In this document: in pieces, positions 42,860-51,475 of the stretch | Position numbering within the stretch: the stretch's first letter is position 1 | Layout: the number at the start of each line of letters is the position of its first letter | DNA from: Flavobacteriaceae bacterium | Lineage (GTDB): Bacteria > Bacteroidota > Bacteroidia > Flavobacteriales > Flavobacteriaceae | Direction: 5' to 3' | Assembly: GCA_947453885.1 (NCBI GenBank) | Contig: CANGIF010000002.1 | Span: 1 to 64,000 of the forward strand | Length of the DNA: 64,000 nucleotides | Translations under genes and position numbers: made by a program | Notes under the pieces: model-generated | The model's database searches: none | Seen by the model: only the letters and a program-made list of their open reading frames with translations | Told to the model about the DNA's origin: nothing

Positions 42860-44173
42860 ATGGCAAATTTACCCAAAGGAAATAAAAAATTACTTAATGC
42901 TTGGGCGTTTTACGATTGGGCAAATTCTGTTTACAGTCTGGTTATTGCTTCTGCTATATTTCCAATATTTTATAATGCCCTTTTTCCAAAAGAAAATCCC
43001 TATATACTTGTTTTAGGACAAAATTTTAAAAATTCAGCATTAATTAGTTTTGTAACAGCAGCAGCTTTTTTATGTGTTGCCGTTTTTTCGCCTTTACTTT
43101 CAGGAATAGCCGATTATACAGGAAATAAGAAAGTTTTTATGCGCACTTTTAATTATATTGGAGCAGTTTCATGTATTGGTTTGTATTTTTTTGATTTAAA
43201 CAACCTACTTCTAGGTTTGTTTTTTTACTTCTTTGGATTAATTGGTTTTTGGGGAAGTGTCGTTTTTTACAATTCCTACTTGCCCGATATTGCTTTTGCC
43301 GAACAACAAGATAAAATTAGTGCAAAAGGTTACTCTCTTGGATATTTGGGTAGTGTGTTACTACTAATTGTAAATTTAACTATGATTATGAAACCAACCA
43401 TGTTCCATATTTCAGGAACATCCGGAGAAGCTTCATTGAAAGCAATGCGGTATTCGTTTGCTATGGTAGGGATTTGGTGGATTGTTTTTAGTCAATATAC
43501 TTATTATTACTTACCAAAAGGAAATGGAAATAATAAAAAATTAAATAAAGCAACCCTATTTAATGGTTTCAATGAGCTTAAAAAAGTTTGGACTATTTTA
43601 CAAACAGCAACTGCTTTAAAAAGATATTTAGGTAGTTTTTTTGTGTTTAGTATGGCAGTTCAAACCGTAATGTTAGTAGCAACTTACTTTGGAGCACAAG
43701 AGATTAAATGGAAAAATGCCGAAGAAAGCCAAATTGGCTTGATAACTTGTATTTTATTAATTCAATTAGTTGCCATACTGGGAGCCGTTGTGACTTCAAA
43801 ATTATCTGAAAAATTGGGAAACATTAAAATACTAATATTATTGAATGCCATTTGGGTTTTACTTTGTGGTTTTGCTTATTTTATTACAACTCCAATTGAA
43901 TTTTATATTATGGCTGGACTGGTCGGTTTGGTAATGGGTGGAATTCAATCCTTAGCACGATCTACCTATTCTAAGTTTTTACCAGAAACCAATGATACAG
44001 CTTCGTTTTTTAGTTTTTATGATGTTTCAGAAAAAATTGGAATTGTAATTGGTATGTTAGTTTACGGAGTAATTGATCAAGTAACAGGAAGTCCTCGATT
44101 TGCAATAGTGTTTTTGGGTCTTTTTTTCCTTTGTGGGTTATTTTTATTAACTAGAATTCACAAAAAAAAATAG
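42860..44173 (+). CDS. UMF1 (Atg22-like) family MFS transporter
   Basis: 437 aa with about 12 membrane helices. NAWAFYDWANSVYSLVIASA at the start and FYNSYLPDIAFAEQQDKISA in the first half are the hallmark motifs of the UMF1/Atg22 family, as is GGIQSLARSTYSKFLPE near the end. Atg22 exports amino acids from yeast vacuoles; the bacterial substrate is unknown. It is convergent with the XRE regulator gene. Confidence 0.9.
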   Translation: MANLPKGNKKLLNAWAFYDWANSVYSLVIASAIFPIFYNALFPKENPYILVLGQNFKNSALISFVTAAAFLCVAVFSPLLSGIADYTGNKKVFMRTFNYIGAVSCIGLYFFDLNNLLLGLFFYFFGLIGFWGSVVFYNSYLPDIAFAEQQDKISAKGYSLGYLGSVLLLIVNLTMIMKPTMFHISGTSGEASLKAMRYSFAMVGIWWIVFSQYTYYYLPKGNGNNKKLNKATLFNGFNELKKVWTILQTATALKRYLGSFFVFSMAVQTVMLVATYFGAQEIKWKNAEESQIGLITCILLIQLVAILGAVVTSKLSEKLGNIKILILLNAIWVLLCGFAYFITTPIEFYIMAGLVGLVMGGIQSLARSTYSKFLPETNDTASFFSFYDVSEKIGIVIGMLVYGVIDQVTGSPRFAIVFLGLFFLCGLFLLTRIHKKK

Positions 44174-44212
44174 TTTTTTACTTTATTTAAAAAACAGCTT
44201 TATATCTAGGTG

Positions 44213-44232
44213 GTAAAAGTTGTAACTTTTAC
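44213..44232. terminator. inverted repeat between convergent genes, possible terminator
   Basis: Perfect 9-bp arms GTAAAAGTT/AACTTTTAC around GT, 39 bp after the UMF1 stop and 9 bp before the XRE gene stop. No T run, so its role is unsure. Confidence 0.4.
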
Positions 44233-44241
44233 ATCAAACAA

Positions 44242-44733
44242 TTACAAAGAATTTAAAAACTCAAGCTGACTTTCGATTGTGATAACTTTTAATTTTTGAA
44301 GGTGCAGTTGAACATTATTTTCAATAGTCAAGCGGCTTTTGGCTTCTTGCACAACAGTTGCTGCCAAGTCCGAATTGGTTGATTGGAGTGCTAAACCATA
44401 AGCCATTAAATTATAATTTTGTTCTTTCTTTTTTTCTAATTTGGAGAGTAGGCGTTGTTCTTTTACAAGTTTAAAGTGTAGTTTTTTGTACTTTTTATTT
44501 AAAATAATTTTTGCTTCGGCTTCTACTTTTTCAAATAAATTAGGGTCTAATTCGAACGGGGTGTTTTTAAAAGCGAAAACGGTCATTTGTGCCAACTGCT
44601 TCAATGCGTTTATAGGCAATTCCCTTTTTCCAATTTCACACATCGCTAGTTGACCTAAAGAAACGCCAAGATACTGCGCCATCAATTCTTGCGAAAGTCC
44701 AAAATAAGTTCTGATTTCGAGTGTTGCTTTCAT
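44242..44733 (-). CDS. XRE-type helix-turn-helix regulator (intact copy)
   Basis: 163 aa. The N-terminal 55 residues are an XRE/Cro-like HTH: FGLSQELMAQYLGVSLGQLA, MCEIGKRELPINALKQLAQM. The rest is a long lysine/leucine-rich helical region (KLHFKLVKEQRLLSKLEKKK), probably a coiled coil for multimerisation. Its upstream region carries palindromic sites (ATAAC-N6-GTTAG) at a 41-bp period, suggesting cooperative autoregulation. The first 19 codons and the upstream region recur at 54257-54440, on the far side of the restriction island, which makes this gene the probable insertion site. Confidence 0.85.
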   Translation of the reverse strand: MKATLEIRTYFGLSQELMAQYLGVSLGQLAMCEIGKRELPINALKQLAQMTVFAFKNTPFELDPNLFEKVEAEAKIILNKKYKKLHFKLVKEQRLLSKLEKKKEQNYNLMAYGLALQSTNSDLAATVVQEAKSRLTIENNVQLHLQKLKVITIESQLEFLNSL

Positions 44734-44856
44734 GGTCGTTATAATTTTTTTTGTTTCTATAAAATCATAACGCCATTGTTAGCATTTTATTTTAAAATTA
44801 AAAAATTATAACAAGGTTGTTAGTGTTTGAAAATAAAATTGAAATTTTATAACAGC
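44669..44856. repeat. island-flanking direct repeat, left copy
   Basis: About 188 bp covering the 5' end of the XRE gene (to codon 19-20) and its upstream region. It aligns to 54252-54440 with one 1-bp indel. The 45 bp ending at the start codon (44689-44733) are identical in both copies; the rest is similar. Same orientation at both ends of the 9.4-kb island. Confidence 0.85.
44767..44853. promoter_or_regulatory. 41-bp-spaced operator sites upstream of the XRE gene (left copy)
   Basis: ATAACGCCATTGTTAG at 44767-44782 and ATAACAAGGTTGTTAG at 44808-44823, followed by a half-site ATAAC at 44849-44853. Starts are 41 bp apart, about four helical turns, so bound dimers would sit on one face of the DNA. 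Confidence 0.65.
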
Positions 44857-45257
44857 ATAATTTTAGCACGCTTCCTAATCCTAGAAATTTATCTTTTAAA
44901 TACCGCTCTAAATTGATACAATAATCATTCATTCAAGCGCAAATTATAGTTGTGATAATTTTTTTTTTAAAAATTAAAAGTTAAAACAACCCTGTGTCAG
45001 AATATTAGTATAATTTTTTTCTACACAAAGCTGTGTCAATATTTTTAAAATTAACTTTTTTGGTCACAAAAAACTATCAAAAGCATAAATATAAATTGCA
45101 TAAAAGCACTAAAGATTTTTTGGATTTAAAAGATTATTTTTTATTGACCTGCAAAAACCAACACTTTAGGTTTTAAACCTTTCTCAATTTTTTTCTATTT
45201 TGATTGTAAACTTGCTACGAAGACAGAACCTATCGTTTAATAATAGATATAAATCAA
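44857..45257. other. non-coding left end of the defence island
   Basis: AT-rich stretch with no gene. It has two direct copies of CTGTGTCA (44992-44999 and 45031-45038); the second forms ACACA-AAGC-TGTGT with the bases before it (45023-45036). This could end the minus-strand island transcript or be an element end. Nothing else recognised. Confidence 0.5.
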
Positions 45258-45755
45258 TTAAATGACAACACCCAATGCTCTAAATAAATCAATAGTTTTA
45301 ATACAAGTAACGTTCTGCGGATTTGCTGCATCAGGTAGCATTACTCTTTTACGACTGTTTGGACTACTTGTCTCGTGCGTTACAATTTGGTTTCCGTAAG
45401 TCATAGCATAAGCAATCAACCAAGCATCCGCTTCGTCAGCATCTAAAAATTCACTTATAGCAGGTTGTGAGTATTGATCAGATTTTGAGTAAACCCAGCC
45501 AGTTAGAAACGCATAATTTAGGACTGTTGTAGTTGTATCTTTAAAAAAATCAGAAGGTAAATTATCAATGCACCATTGTGATAATTCGTCATTATTTTTT
45601 AATAATTCTTTTTGAACTTTATCAATAGAAATGATTTTACCATTTTCAGCTAATTCCCTAACCTTAAACCAAAAACTTGGTACAACATCAAAAGGATAGC
45701 TGGTTCTGTGCGCTTCTATGAAAAAATTACTATCAAGTAGGAAAGGTGCTGTCAT
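45258..45755 (-). CDS. DUF4411 family PIN-like protein, probable toxin or nuclease
   Basis: 165 aa. A PIN-type acidic pocket is visible: D8 in LLDSNFFIEA, DADEADAWLIAYA in the middle and VTHETSSPNSRKRVMLPD towards the end. DUF4411 proteins are PIN-like and are repeatedly found next to an ImmA/IrrE-type gene. Here the ImmA/IrrE gene ends 4 bp upstream on the same strand, so the two form a pair. In such pairs the PIN-like protein is thought to be a toxin (RNase). It is the last gene of the six-gene island unit. Confidence 0.85.
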   Translation of the reverse strand: MTAPFLLDSNFFIEAHRTSYPFDVVPSFWFKVRELAENGKIISIDKVQKELLKNNDELSQWCIDNLPSDFFKDTTTTVLNYAFLTGWVYSKSDQYSQPAISEFLDADEADAWLIAYAMTYGNQIVTHETSSPNSRKRVMLPDAANPQNVTCIKTIDLFRALGVVI

Positions 45756-45759
45756 ACTT

Positions 45760-46890
45760 TTAATGCAAATGTTGTGTTACAAACTTTTTATAAGTATCTC
45801 CTTTCAAACCTGTGATTTTATAAGCATCACGATATAGCAATTTGTTTTGATTTACGGCTTGATTTACATAAGAAGCAAAACTAACACTTACACGTTTACG
45901 TGCAGTTGCATAAAAATCGCCACCGCTTCCTTGATTTTCTTTTTTTTGTCTAAAGCTTTCCATGTAGCCGTTATAAAAGGTAAAGAATTCACCTCTTGTA
46001 ATCAGACCTAAATCCATTGCTCTTCTTCCAATAACTATTGGACTTACTTTAAAAAAGCGTCTGGCATAGTCAATACTCGGTTTGTCTTTCCAAATGTCAA
46101 TTAAAGAACTTGCAGGCACTAAAAACTCAGCTGCGATTGCATCACACAATTTTTCTATTGGGTCGTTAGCAGGTAATAAATTTTGGTTATCAAAACCTGC
46201 ACTTTCGCCCAACCAAACGTGCGCTAATTCATGAATAATTGTAAATAGTTGCGCAGCTTTAGCATCAGCGGCATTGATAAACATAAATGGCGCATATTGA
46301 TTTACTATAACGAAGCCTCTACATTCATCAACAAGAATTGGTCTATGTGTATTATTCTCAACAATACCATTGAAATTAATAAACACACCAATTTCTTCAA
46401 TTTTGTGAGTTATAAAACTTAGAGTTTCTTCAAAAGTTGCAAAACCACAAGCCCAATTAGCTTCCAAACCTAAACTATTTCTAATATCTTCAACAATAGC
46501 ATTGGCGTTGGCATTTTCATTAAATTTTCCAACAAAAGCCAATGGTTCTTGTTCGTTATCTACTAAATAATCAGTTATCCAGTCTTGGCGTCTTTGAAGA
46601 ATTTGAATAGTATCAAATACATTTAAACTTACCCTGTCTGTATTAGTGTTGCCAGTTCTAAAAAACGGAAAAGGAATACTTTCTTTTGGTGGTTCAGGTA
46701 GAAATAAGTAACCAAACGGAATATGTACTTTGTTAGCAAAATCTTCAAGTTGCCTAACCGTTGGTTTTTTTATTTCTTCAATCCATTTTTGAATAGTCGG
46801 ATGATTATTGAGAAATTGTTCTATATCAAACCCTGCTCGGGCTATCGCCCAAGTAAGTAAAGTAGGATTTATGGTAACTTCTGTTCTCAT
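45760..46890 (-). CDS. ImmA/IrrE family metallo-endopeptidase
   Basis: 376 aa from the ATG at 46890; the in-frame TTG at 46899 adds only three residues. The zinc motif HELAH (H220-H224) in LFTIIHELAHVWLGESAG is that of COG2856 peptidases, with DAIAAEFLVPASSL as the downstream ligand region. The N-terminal 65 residues contain a degenerate XRE-like segment (RQLEDFANKVHIPFGYLFL). Known members cleave repressors (ImmA on ImmR, IrrE on DdrO). Lying between hsdS and a DUF4411 gene, it could control the toxin-like partner or the island itself. Confidence 0.88.
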   Translation of the reverse strand: MRTEVTINPTLLTWAIARAGFDIEQFLNNHPTIQKWIEEIKKPTVRQLEDFANKVHIPFGYLFLPEPPKESIPFPFFRTGNTNTDRVSLNVFDTIQILQRRQDWITDYLVDNEQEPLAFVGKFNENANANAIVEDIRNSLGLEANWACGFATFEETLSFITHKIEEIGVFINFNGIVENNTHRPILVDECRGFVIVNQYAPFMFINAADAKAAQLFTIIHELAHVWLGESAGFDNQNLLPANDPIEKLCDAIAAEFLVPASSLIDIWKDKPSIDYARRFFKVSPIVIGRRAMDLGLITRGEFFTFYNGYMESFRQKKENQGSGGDFYATARKRVSVSFASYVNQAVNQNKLLYRDAYKITGLKGDTYKKFVTQHLH

Positions 46891-46918
46891 TGTATGCAAA
46901 TGTAATAAATAAAATAAA

Positions 46919-48253
46919 TTAAACCGTTTCTCCCTGCAACGCCTCTCTTAAAACCTGCTGCAACAACTTTTCATTATACCCTTGACTTTCTTTAATACTT
47001 TGTTCTAAACCATCACAAAATGCCATCAACTCCTCCAACTTGGCTACGATTTGCTCTTGCTCGTGAAGCGGTGGAAGAGGAATAGGAAAACCTTTCATAT
47101 TATCTTGTGAAATATTGACTTGGCTATCTGCCATACCTGTCATTTTTCTTTCAATAAATGGCTTAATCATGGGGCTGTTTAATGATAAAGCCAAGAATTT
47201 AGATTGAATCAAGCTTTTGGGAAAATTAATTCTAATTGTTTTATCTGATAAAATTAAATTTGAGATTAAATTTTCAACACAACAAACAATCCCAACTCTA
47301 TTTTTAGGCCCTGCACGTGTTATAAGCACATCTCCTTCAAATATTTTATGTTGTTCAGAAATAGTAAAATTATTTGGTAGAACTTTGTTTTCATTTTCTA
47401 AAAAAACCATTTCTTGAACAGCGGTCGTTTTAATCACACCCCATTCATTTTCTTTTGCAGGTTCGTGTAAACAGTTTGGGCTTTTACCACCCTCAGTATT
47501 ATAAATTATCTCCCCCAATCTGCACCAAGCCCAATGTTCTGGAATTTCAAAAGGAATTTCATTCTCAGAAATAGGTGCTAATTCTTTTTCTTTTTTGAGT
47601 TTTTTCTCGGCAATCAATTGCGCTTTCTCGGCTTTTATTTTTTCAAGAAGTTGTTGTCCTGTTTCCTTTGTGTTGGTACTTTTTACTAACTTTCCTTGCA
47701 TCGCTTCACGCAAAAATGCTTGACGCAGTTGTTTGATAAGGTCGAGTTGGTGGGTTAGTTCGGATGAAATTTCTAAACCGCCATTTTCAAGTGTTTTAAA
47801 TTGATTAATGATTTGCTTTTGAATTTCAATATCAGGTAATGGTATTTCCAATTCAAAAAACTCTTTCAAATTTATTCTTTGAGTTGCCACACCATAGGCA
47901 ATTTTTGAAAGTTCTAAGTAGTAATTACCTTGTTTAAAAAAATAAAACAAAAATTCAGGTAAACAAGATTTGTCAATATCAAATGCTGGTAAATCTGAAC
48001 TACTTTCAAAACCATCTAATTCATCAGGAACAATACCAAATGCACCTTTATGAAAATTTTGTTTCCCAAAAATAAATTGACCTGCTCGTCTAATAAATTG
48101 TTTTGTTGCACCTTCAACTTCATTCTCAATCCCTCGTTTTTCAACACCTAATACTTTAAGTCTAACTTTGATTCGCTTATTTGTATCAGGATGTTCTGAA
48201 ATAACTTTACTTTCAGTTAGAATTGAACCTAATTTTACTTTTTGCCAACTCAT
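46919..48253 (-). CDS. hsdS: type I restriction-modification specificity subunit
   Basis: 444 aa. Two target-recognition domains, each followed by a conserved helical region: LPDIEIQKQIINQFKTL with LREAMQGKLV in the centre, and PPLHEQEQIVAKLEEL with LREALQGE at the C-terminus. This two-TRD layout recognises a bipartite target. The start overlaps the hsdM stop as TAATG, so translation is coupled. Methylation and restriction specificity of the HsdM/HsdR complex depend on it; the target cannot be read from the sequence. Confidence 0.95.
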   Translation of the reverse strand: MSWQKVKLGSILTESKVISEHPDTNKRIKVRLKVLGVEKRGIENEVEGATKQFIRRAGQFIFGKQNFHKGAFGIVPDELDGFESSSDLPAFDIDKSCLPEFLFYFFKQGNYYLELSKIAYGVATQRINLKEFFELEIPLPDIEIQKQIINQFKTLENGGLEISSELTHQLDLIKQLRQAFLREAMQGKLVKSTNTKETGQQLLEKIKAEKAQLIAEKKLKKEKELAPISENEIPFEIPEHWAWCRLGEIIYNTEGGKSPNCLHEPAKENEWGVIKTTAVQEMVFLENENKVLPNNFTISEQHKIFEGDVLITRAGPKNRVGIVCCVENLISNLILSDKTIRINFPKSLIQSKFLALSLNSPMIKPFIERKMTGMADSQVNISQDNMKGFPIPLPPLHEQEQIVAKLEELMAFCDGLEQSIKESQGYNEKLLQQVLREALQGETV

Positions 48254-49689
48254 TATTTAACAGCTTCTTTAAGTTGGTTCAACAACGCATTACTTTTGTC
48301 AAAAGAGGTGTGCAACATATTCATTAACTCCACACTATTGTATTCGTGCGCTTCTTCTTGCTTGGTTGGGTTTTTTATATCCAAATCGTAGTTGCGGTCA
48401 ATAATAGTTTGAATAGGCACTTTCCAAGCTATATCACTTTCTTTGCGGTCGTTCCACCACTCTTTTATTGGGTTAAATGCTGCCGGCTGTATCGGTTTAG
48501 TTTTGTTGTAAGCTTTTTGTCCTTCGGGCAAACGATGTTCGTAATACCAAACTTCATTGGTTGGTGTGCCTTTGGTAAAAAACAATAAATTAGTTGCTAC
48601 GGTTGCATACGGTTGAAACACAGAGTTAGGCAAACGTATAATGGTGTGTAAATTACATTCTTCTAATAATTTTTGGCGTACGCGTTGTTTTACACCATCA
48701 CCAGTCAACGAGCCATCGGGTAATACAATTCCGGCACGACCGCCTTGTTTTAATAAATGTATCATCAAAATCAGAAACAAATCGGCACTTTCTTTGGTTC
48801 TAAAGTTTTGTGGAAAGTTGTTTTCGTTATTGTTGGCGACAATACCACCAAACGGTGGGTTGGCTAAAATAGCATTCACACGGTGCTTTTCGGTAAAGTT
48901 AGACAACGGTTGGTCTAACGCATCACCAAAACGTATGTTCGGCACTTCCATATCGTGCAAAATCAAATTGGTAGTAGCTAACAAATAGGGAAGTGGTTTG
49001 TATTCCCAACCCATAATATTTTCTGCAATGCTTTGGCGTTCTTCAACGCTGTTGGCTTGTAATTTTAAATGCTCAATGGCACAAGTCAAATAACCACCAG
49101 TTCCGCAAGCAGGGTCTAATATTTTTTCGCCCAATTGTGGGTTAATCATTTCAGTAATAAAACTCGTAATGGCACGTGGTGTGTAGAATTCACCACTTTT
49201 ACCTGCACTTTGCAATCCTTTTAAAATGCTTTCGTACAATTCGCCAAAAGCGTGTCTGTCTTTGGCAATATTGAAGTCCATTTCGTTCAGCTTGTTCAAC
49301 ACTTTTCTAATGTTGATACCACTTTTCATATAGTTGTTGTTGCCTTCAAAAACCTCACGTACAATCAAAGCACGGCGGTTGCCAACACTAACATCAATAT
49401 TTCGCAAAGAAGGAAACAGTTGTCGGTCTACAAATTCTAACAATTCGTCGCCTGTCATTCCTTCGTCATCACCAGCCCAATTGCCTTTTTCTTTCACCCA
49501 GTGAAACAAATCGGGAATAGGTGAGGTGTAATTATCGTCGAGCATTTCAAGCTCTTTGTCTTTGTCAGAGAATATTTTTAAAAACAGCATCCAACCGAGT
49601 TGTTCAATGCGTTGGGCATCACCGTTCAAGCCGGTGTCTTGCCACATTATGGTTTGTATGGATTTTAGTATGGAGGAGATGTTGGACAT
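48253..49689 (-). CDS. hsdM: type I N6-adenine DNA methyltransferase
   Basis: 478 aa. N-terminal HsdM helical domain (WMLFLKIFSDKDKELE), then the methylase with SAM motif I DPACGTGG (192-199) and catalytic motif IV NPPF (277-280). GKSGEFYTPRAITSFITEMI just before motif I is typical of HsdM. It modifies adenines at the sites chosen by HsdS. The DUF262 gene ends 3 bp upstream. Confidence 0.96.
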   Translation of the reverse strand: MSNISSILKSIQTIMWQDTGLNGDAQRIEQLGWMLFLKIFSDKDKELEMLDDNYTSPIPDLFHWVKEKGNWAGDDEGMTGDELLEFVDRQLFPSLRNIDVSVGNRRALIVREVFEGNNNYMKSGINIRKVLNKLNEMDFNIAKDRHAFGELYESILKGLQSAGKSGEFYTPRAITSFITEMINPQLGEKILDPACGTGGYLTCAIEHLKLQANSVEERQSIAENIMGWEYKPLPYLLATTNLILHDMEVPNIRFGDALDQPLSNFTEKHRVNAILANPPFGGIVANNNENNFPQNFRTKESADLFLILMIHLLKQGGRAGIVLPDGSLTGDGVKQRVRQKLLEECNLHTIIRLPNSVFQPYATVATNLLFFTKGTPTNEVWYYEHRLPEGQKAYNKTKPIQPAAFNPIKEWWNDRKESDIAWKVPIQTIIDRNYDLDIKNPTKQEEAHEYNSVELMNMLHTSFDKSNALLNQLKEAVK

Positions 49690-49692
49690 GGG

Positions 49693-51474
49693 TTATATTT
49701 GATAATGATCTTTTAATAATTTAACTACTCTTTTGTGATTTGTTTCTAATGTGTTCAAATCCCAGACTGAATTTTGAATCACTTTTAATGAATTTGGAAA
49801 AACATCCATATTAGAGTCAAAGTATTTTCTTTTTTTATCTATAAAGTCTAAATTACTTAATGATATGTTTTTAGTACGACTAATAAGGACTAAATTTCCA
49901 ATTCTATTAAGCCATTCAAAATGTTGTTCACTTGTAAAATCTTTTTTCCATTGACTGTTTTGAGCAGGATTTTGTGGTAAAACGTGCTCAATACTTATTT
50001 TAGATGGTGTATTCCATTTTTGTGTATTTCCGCTATTTAAGTAGTCTAATTTTAGAAGAATGTATCGAGCAAATTTTCTCTTGTAAATTTGACCATTTTC
50101 AATTTCATTTAAGAAAGCTATTTTATTAAATTCAAATATTTTTGAGTTTAATAAAGTATTTACTTTATCATCCTCATTTATTTCTGAATTATTTTTTACG
50201 TTTTGTATTTCTTTAATAATACTATTCATTGATTCAATTCTTGTTGTCGGTGATTCACCGGCAATTAAATCAGCTGAAAATTTATTATCAAGTTTTATTA
50301 AAAAAGCGAATATATCTGTATCTCCAAATGATTCTCTGAAATTTAATAAAGGTGGAATCCAAATATCGGCAATACTATTATCTTGTAATAATGCTATAAG
50401 GTTTTCAAATTCAAAAGTACTACCTAATGAGGTATTGGCGTTATTGAATAAAAAATCGTAATGTTTTTTATATTTTTTTATATATTCAAATGTGTCTATA
50501 CCTTTATTTAAAAGAGGTGTTTTAGGTATAGATTGTTTAGTTTCTCGAATATATTCTTTTGGATTGTATATGTTTAATTCAAATTCTTTCAATAGACTTA
50601 ATCTAGCTTTTTCTTTCACTAAAATGGTTCTTATATAGGATAAGAATTGATCAAAATCTTCTTGTAATTCTCCTTCTAATTCTTCCCAAAAAATAGCATA
50701 TGCTTTTCTTTTGGTATCGTCAGTCACAAATTTTAGATTATCAGCTTTAAGAATATCACTATTTCTTAATTTTACTCCTCTGTCATTAAGAACTGTAAAT
50801 AATCGAAAGGCATCATCTAATTCTTGACTAGAAACAAAAATTAGTAACACATTATTCATTAAGTGTATGAAAAAATCTTCTACATTAATATTTTCACTTT
50901 TCAAAAACCATTCTCTCATTGTGATTATAGCTTTCGCCATATTTTTCACATTTATATCTTGACCTTTATTGATTAAATCTAAGAGAGAATCTTTTCGTGC
51001 GGTACTATTGTCGATTTTGATATATTCTTCTGCAAATTCTTTTACTTCATCACGAATATCAAACGTTATTCTCATTCTTTCAGGAATGCCTTTAAATTTG
51101 TTTTCTTTTTGATAAATGGCATCTCTACACGTTTTTTTCAAATCTTCATCTTCCGATAAATCTCTAATAACAGCCATTAACATGTAAAGAGTAGTTAATC
51201 TTTGTTGACCATCTAATAATTCATTATCTCTGTATAACTTGTTTTCAGATAATTTACTGTGAAAAACAATAGAACCTAAAAAATATTCGGAATCTTGTGT
51301 GAATTGTTGAGCACTTGAAACATCCTCTAAAAGAGCAATTACTTGTTCATCTTCCCAAACATAAGGTCTTTGATATTCAGGTATTTTATACCACATTTCA
51401 TGGTTGTTGTAATTTCCAAAAACGTTTTGAATAAACATTTTTCCGCTCTCAATTTGTTTTAAAGGTGATATCAT
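49693..51474 (-). CDS. DUF262-DUF1524 protein (GmrSD-like type IV restriction nuclease)
   Basis: 593 aa. The N-terminal DUF262 (ParB/sulfiredoxin-like) domain has IPEYQRPYVW (31-40) and the nucleotide-site motif DGQQR (88-92) followed by LTTLYML. The C-terminal DUF1524 has an HNH-type active site in ISIEHVLPQNP and RIGNLVLIS. This is the architecture of GmrSD-type enzymes, which use NTP hydrolysis to cut modified DNA. It lies between hsdM and hsdR with gaps of 3 and 1 bp, so it is fully embedded in the type I operon and could add activity against modified phage DNA. Confidence 0.9.
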   Translation of the reverse strand: MISPLKQIESGKMFIQNVFGNYNNHEMWYKIPEYQRPYVWEDEQVIALLEDVSSAQQFTQDSEYFLGSIVFHSKLSENKLYRDNELLDGQQRLTTLYMLMAVIRDLSEDEDLKKTCRDAIYQKENKFKGIPERMRITFDIRDEVKEFAEEYIKIDNSTARKDSLLDLINKGQDINVKNMAKAIITMREWFLKSENINVEDFFIHLMNNVLLIFVSSQELDDAFRLFTVLNDRGVKLRNSDILKADNLKFVTDDTKRKAYAIFWEELEGELQEDFDQFLSYIRTILVKEKARLSLLKEFELNIYNPKEYIRETKQSIPKTPLLNKGIDTFEYIKKYKKHYDFLFNNANTSLGSTFEFENLIALLQDNSIADIWIPPLLNFRESFGDTDIFAFLIKLDNKFSADLIAGESPTTRIESMNSIIKEIQNVKNNSEINEDDKVNTLLNSKIFEFNKIAFLNEIENGQIYKRKFARYILLKLDYLNSGNTQKWNTPSKISIEHVLPQNPAQNSQWKKDFTSEQHFEWLNRIGNLVLISRTKNISLSNLDFIDKKRKYFDSNMDVFPNSLKVIQNSVWDLNTLETNHKRVVKLLKDHYQI

Positions 51475-51475
51475 T

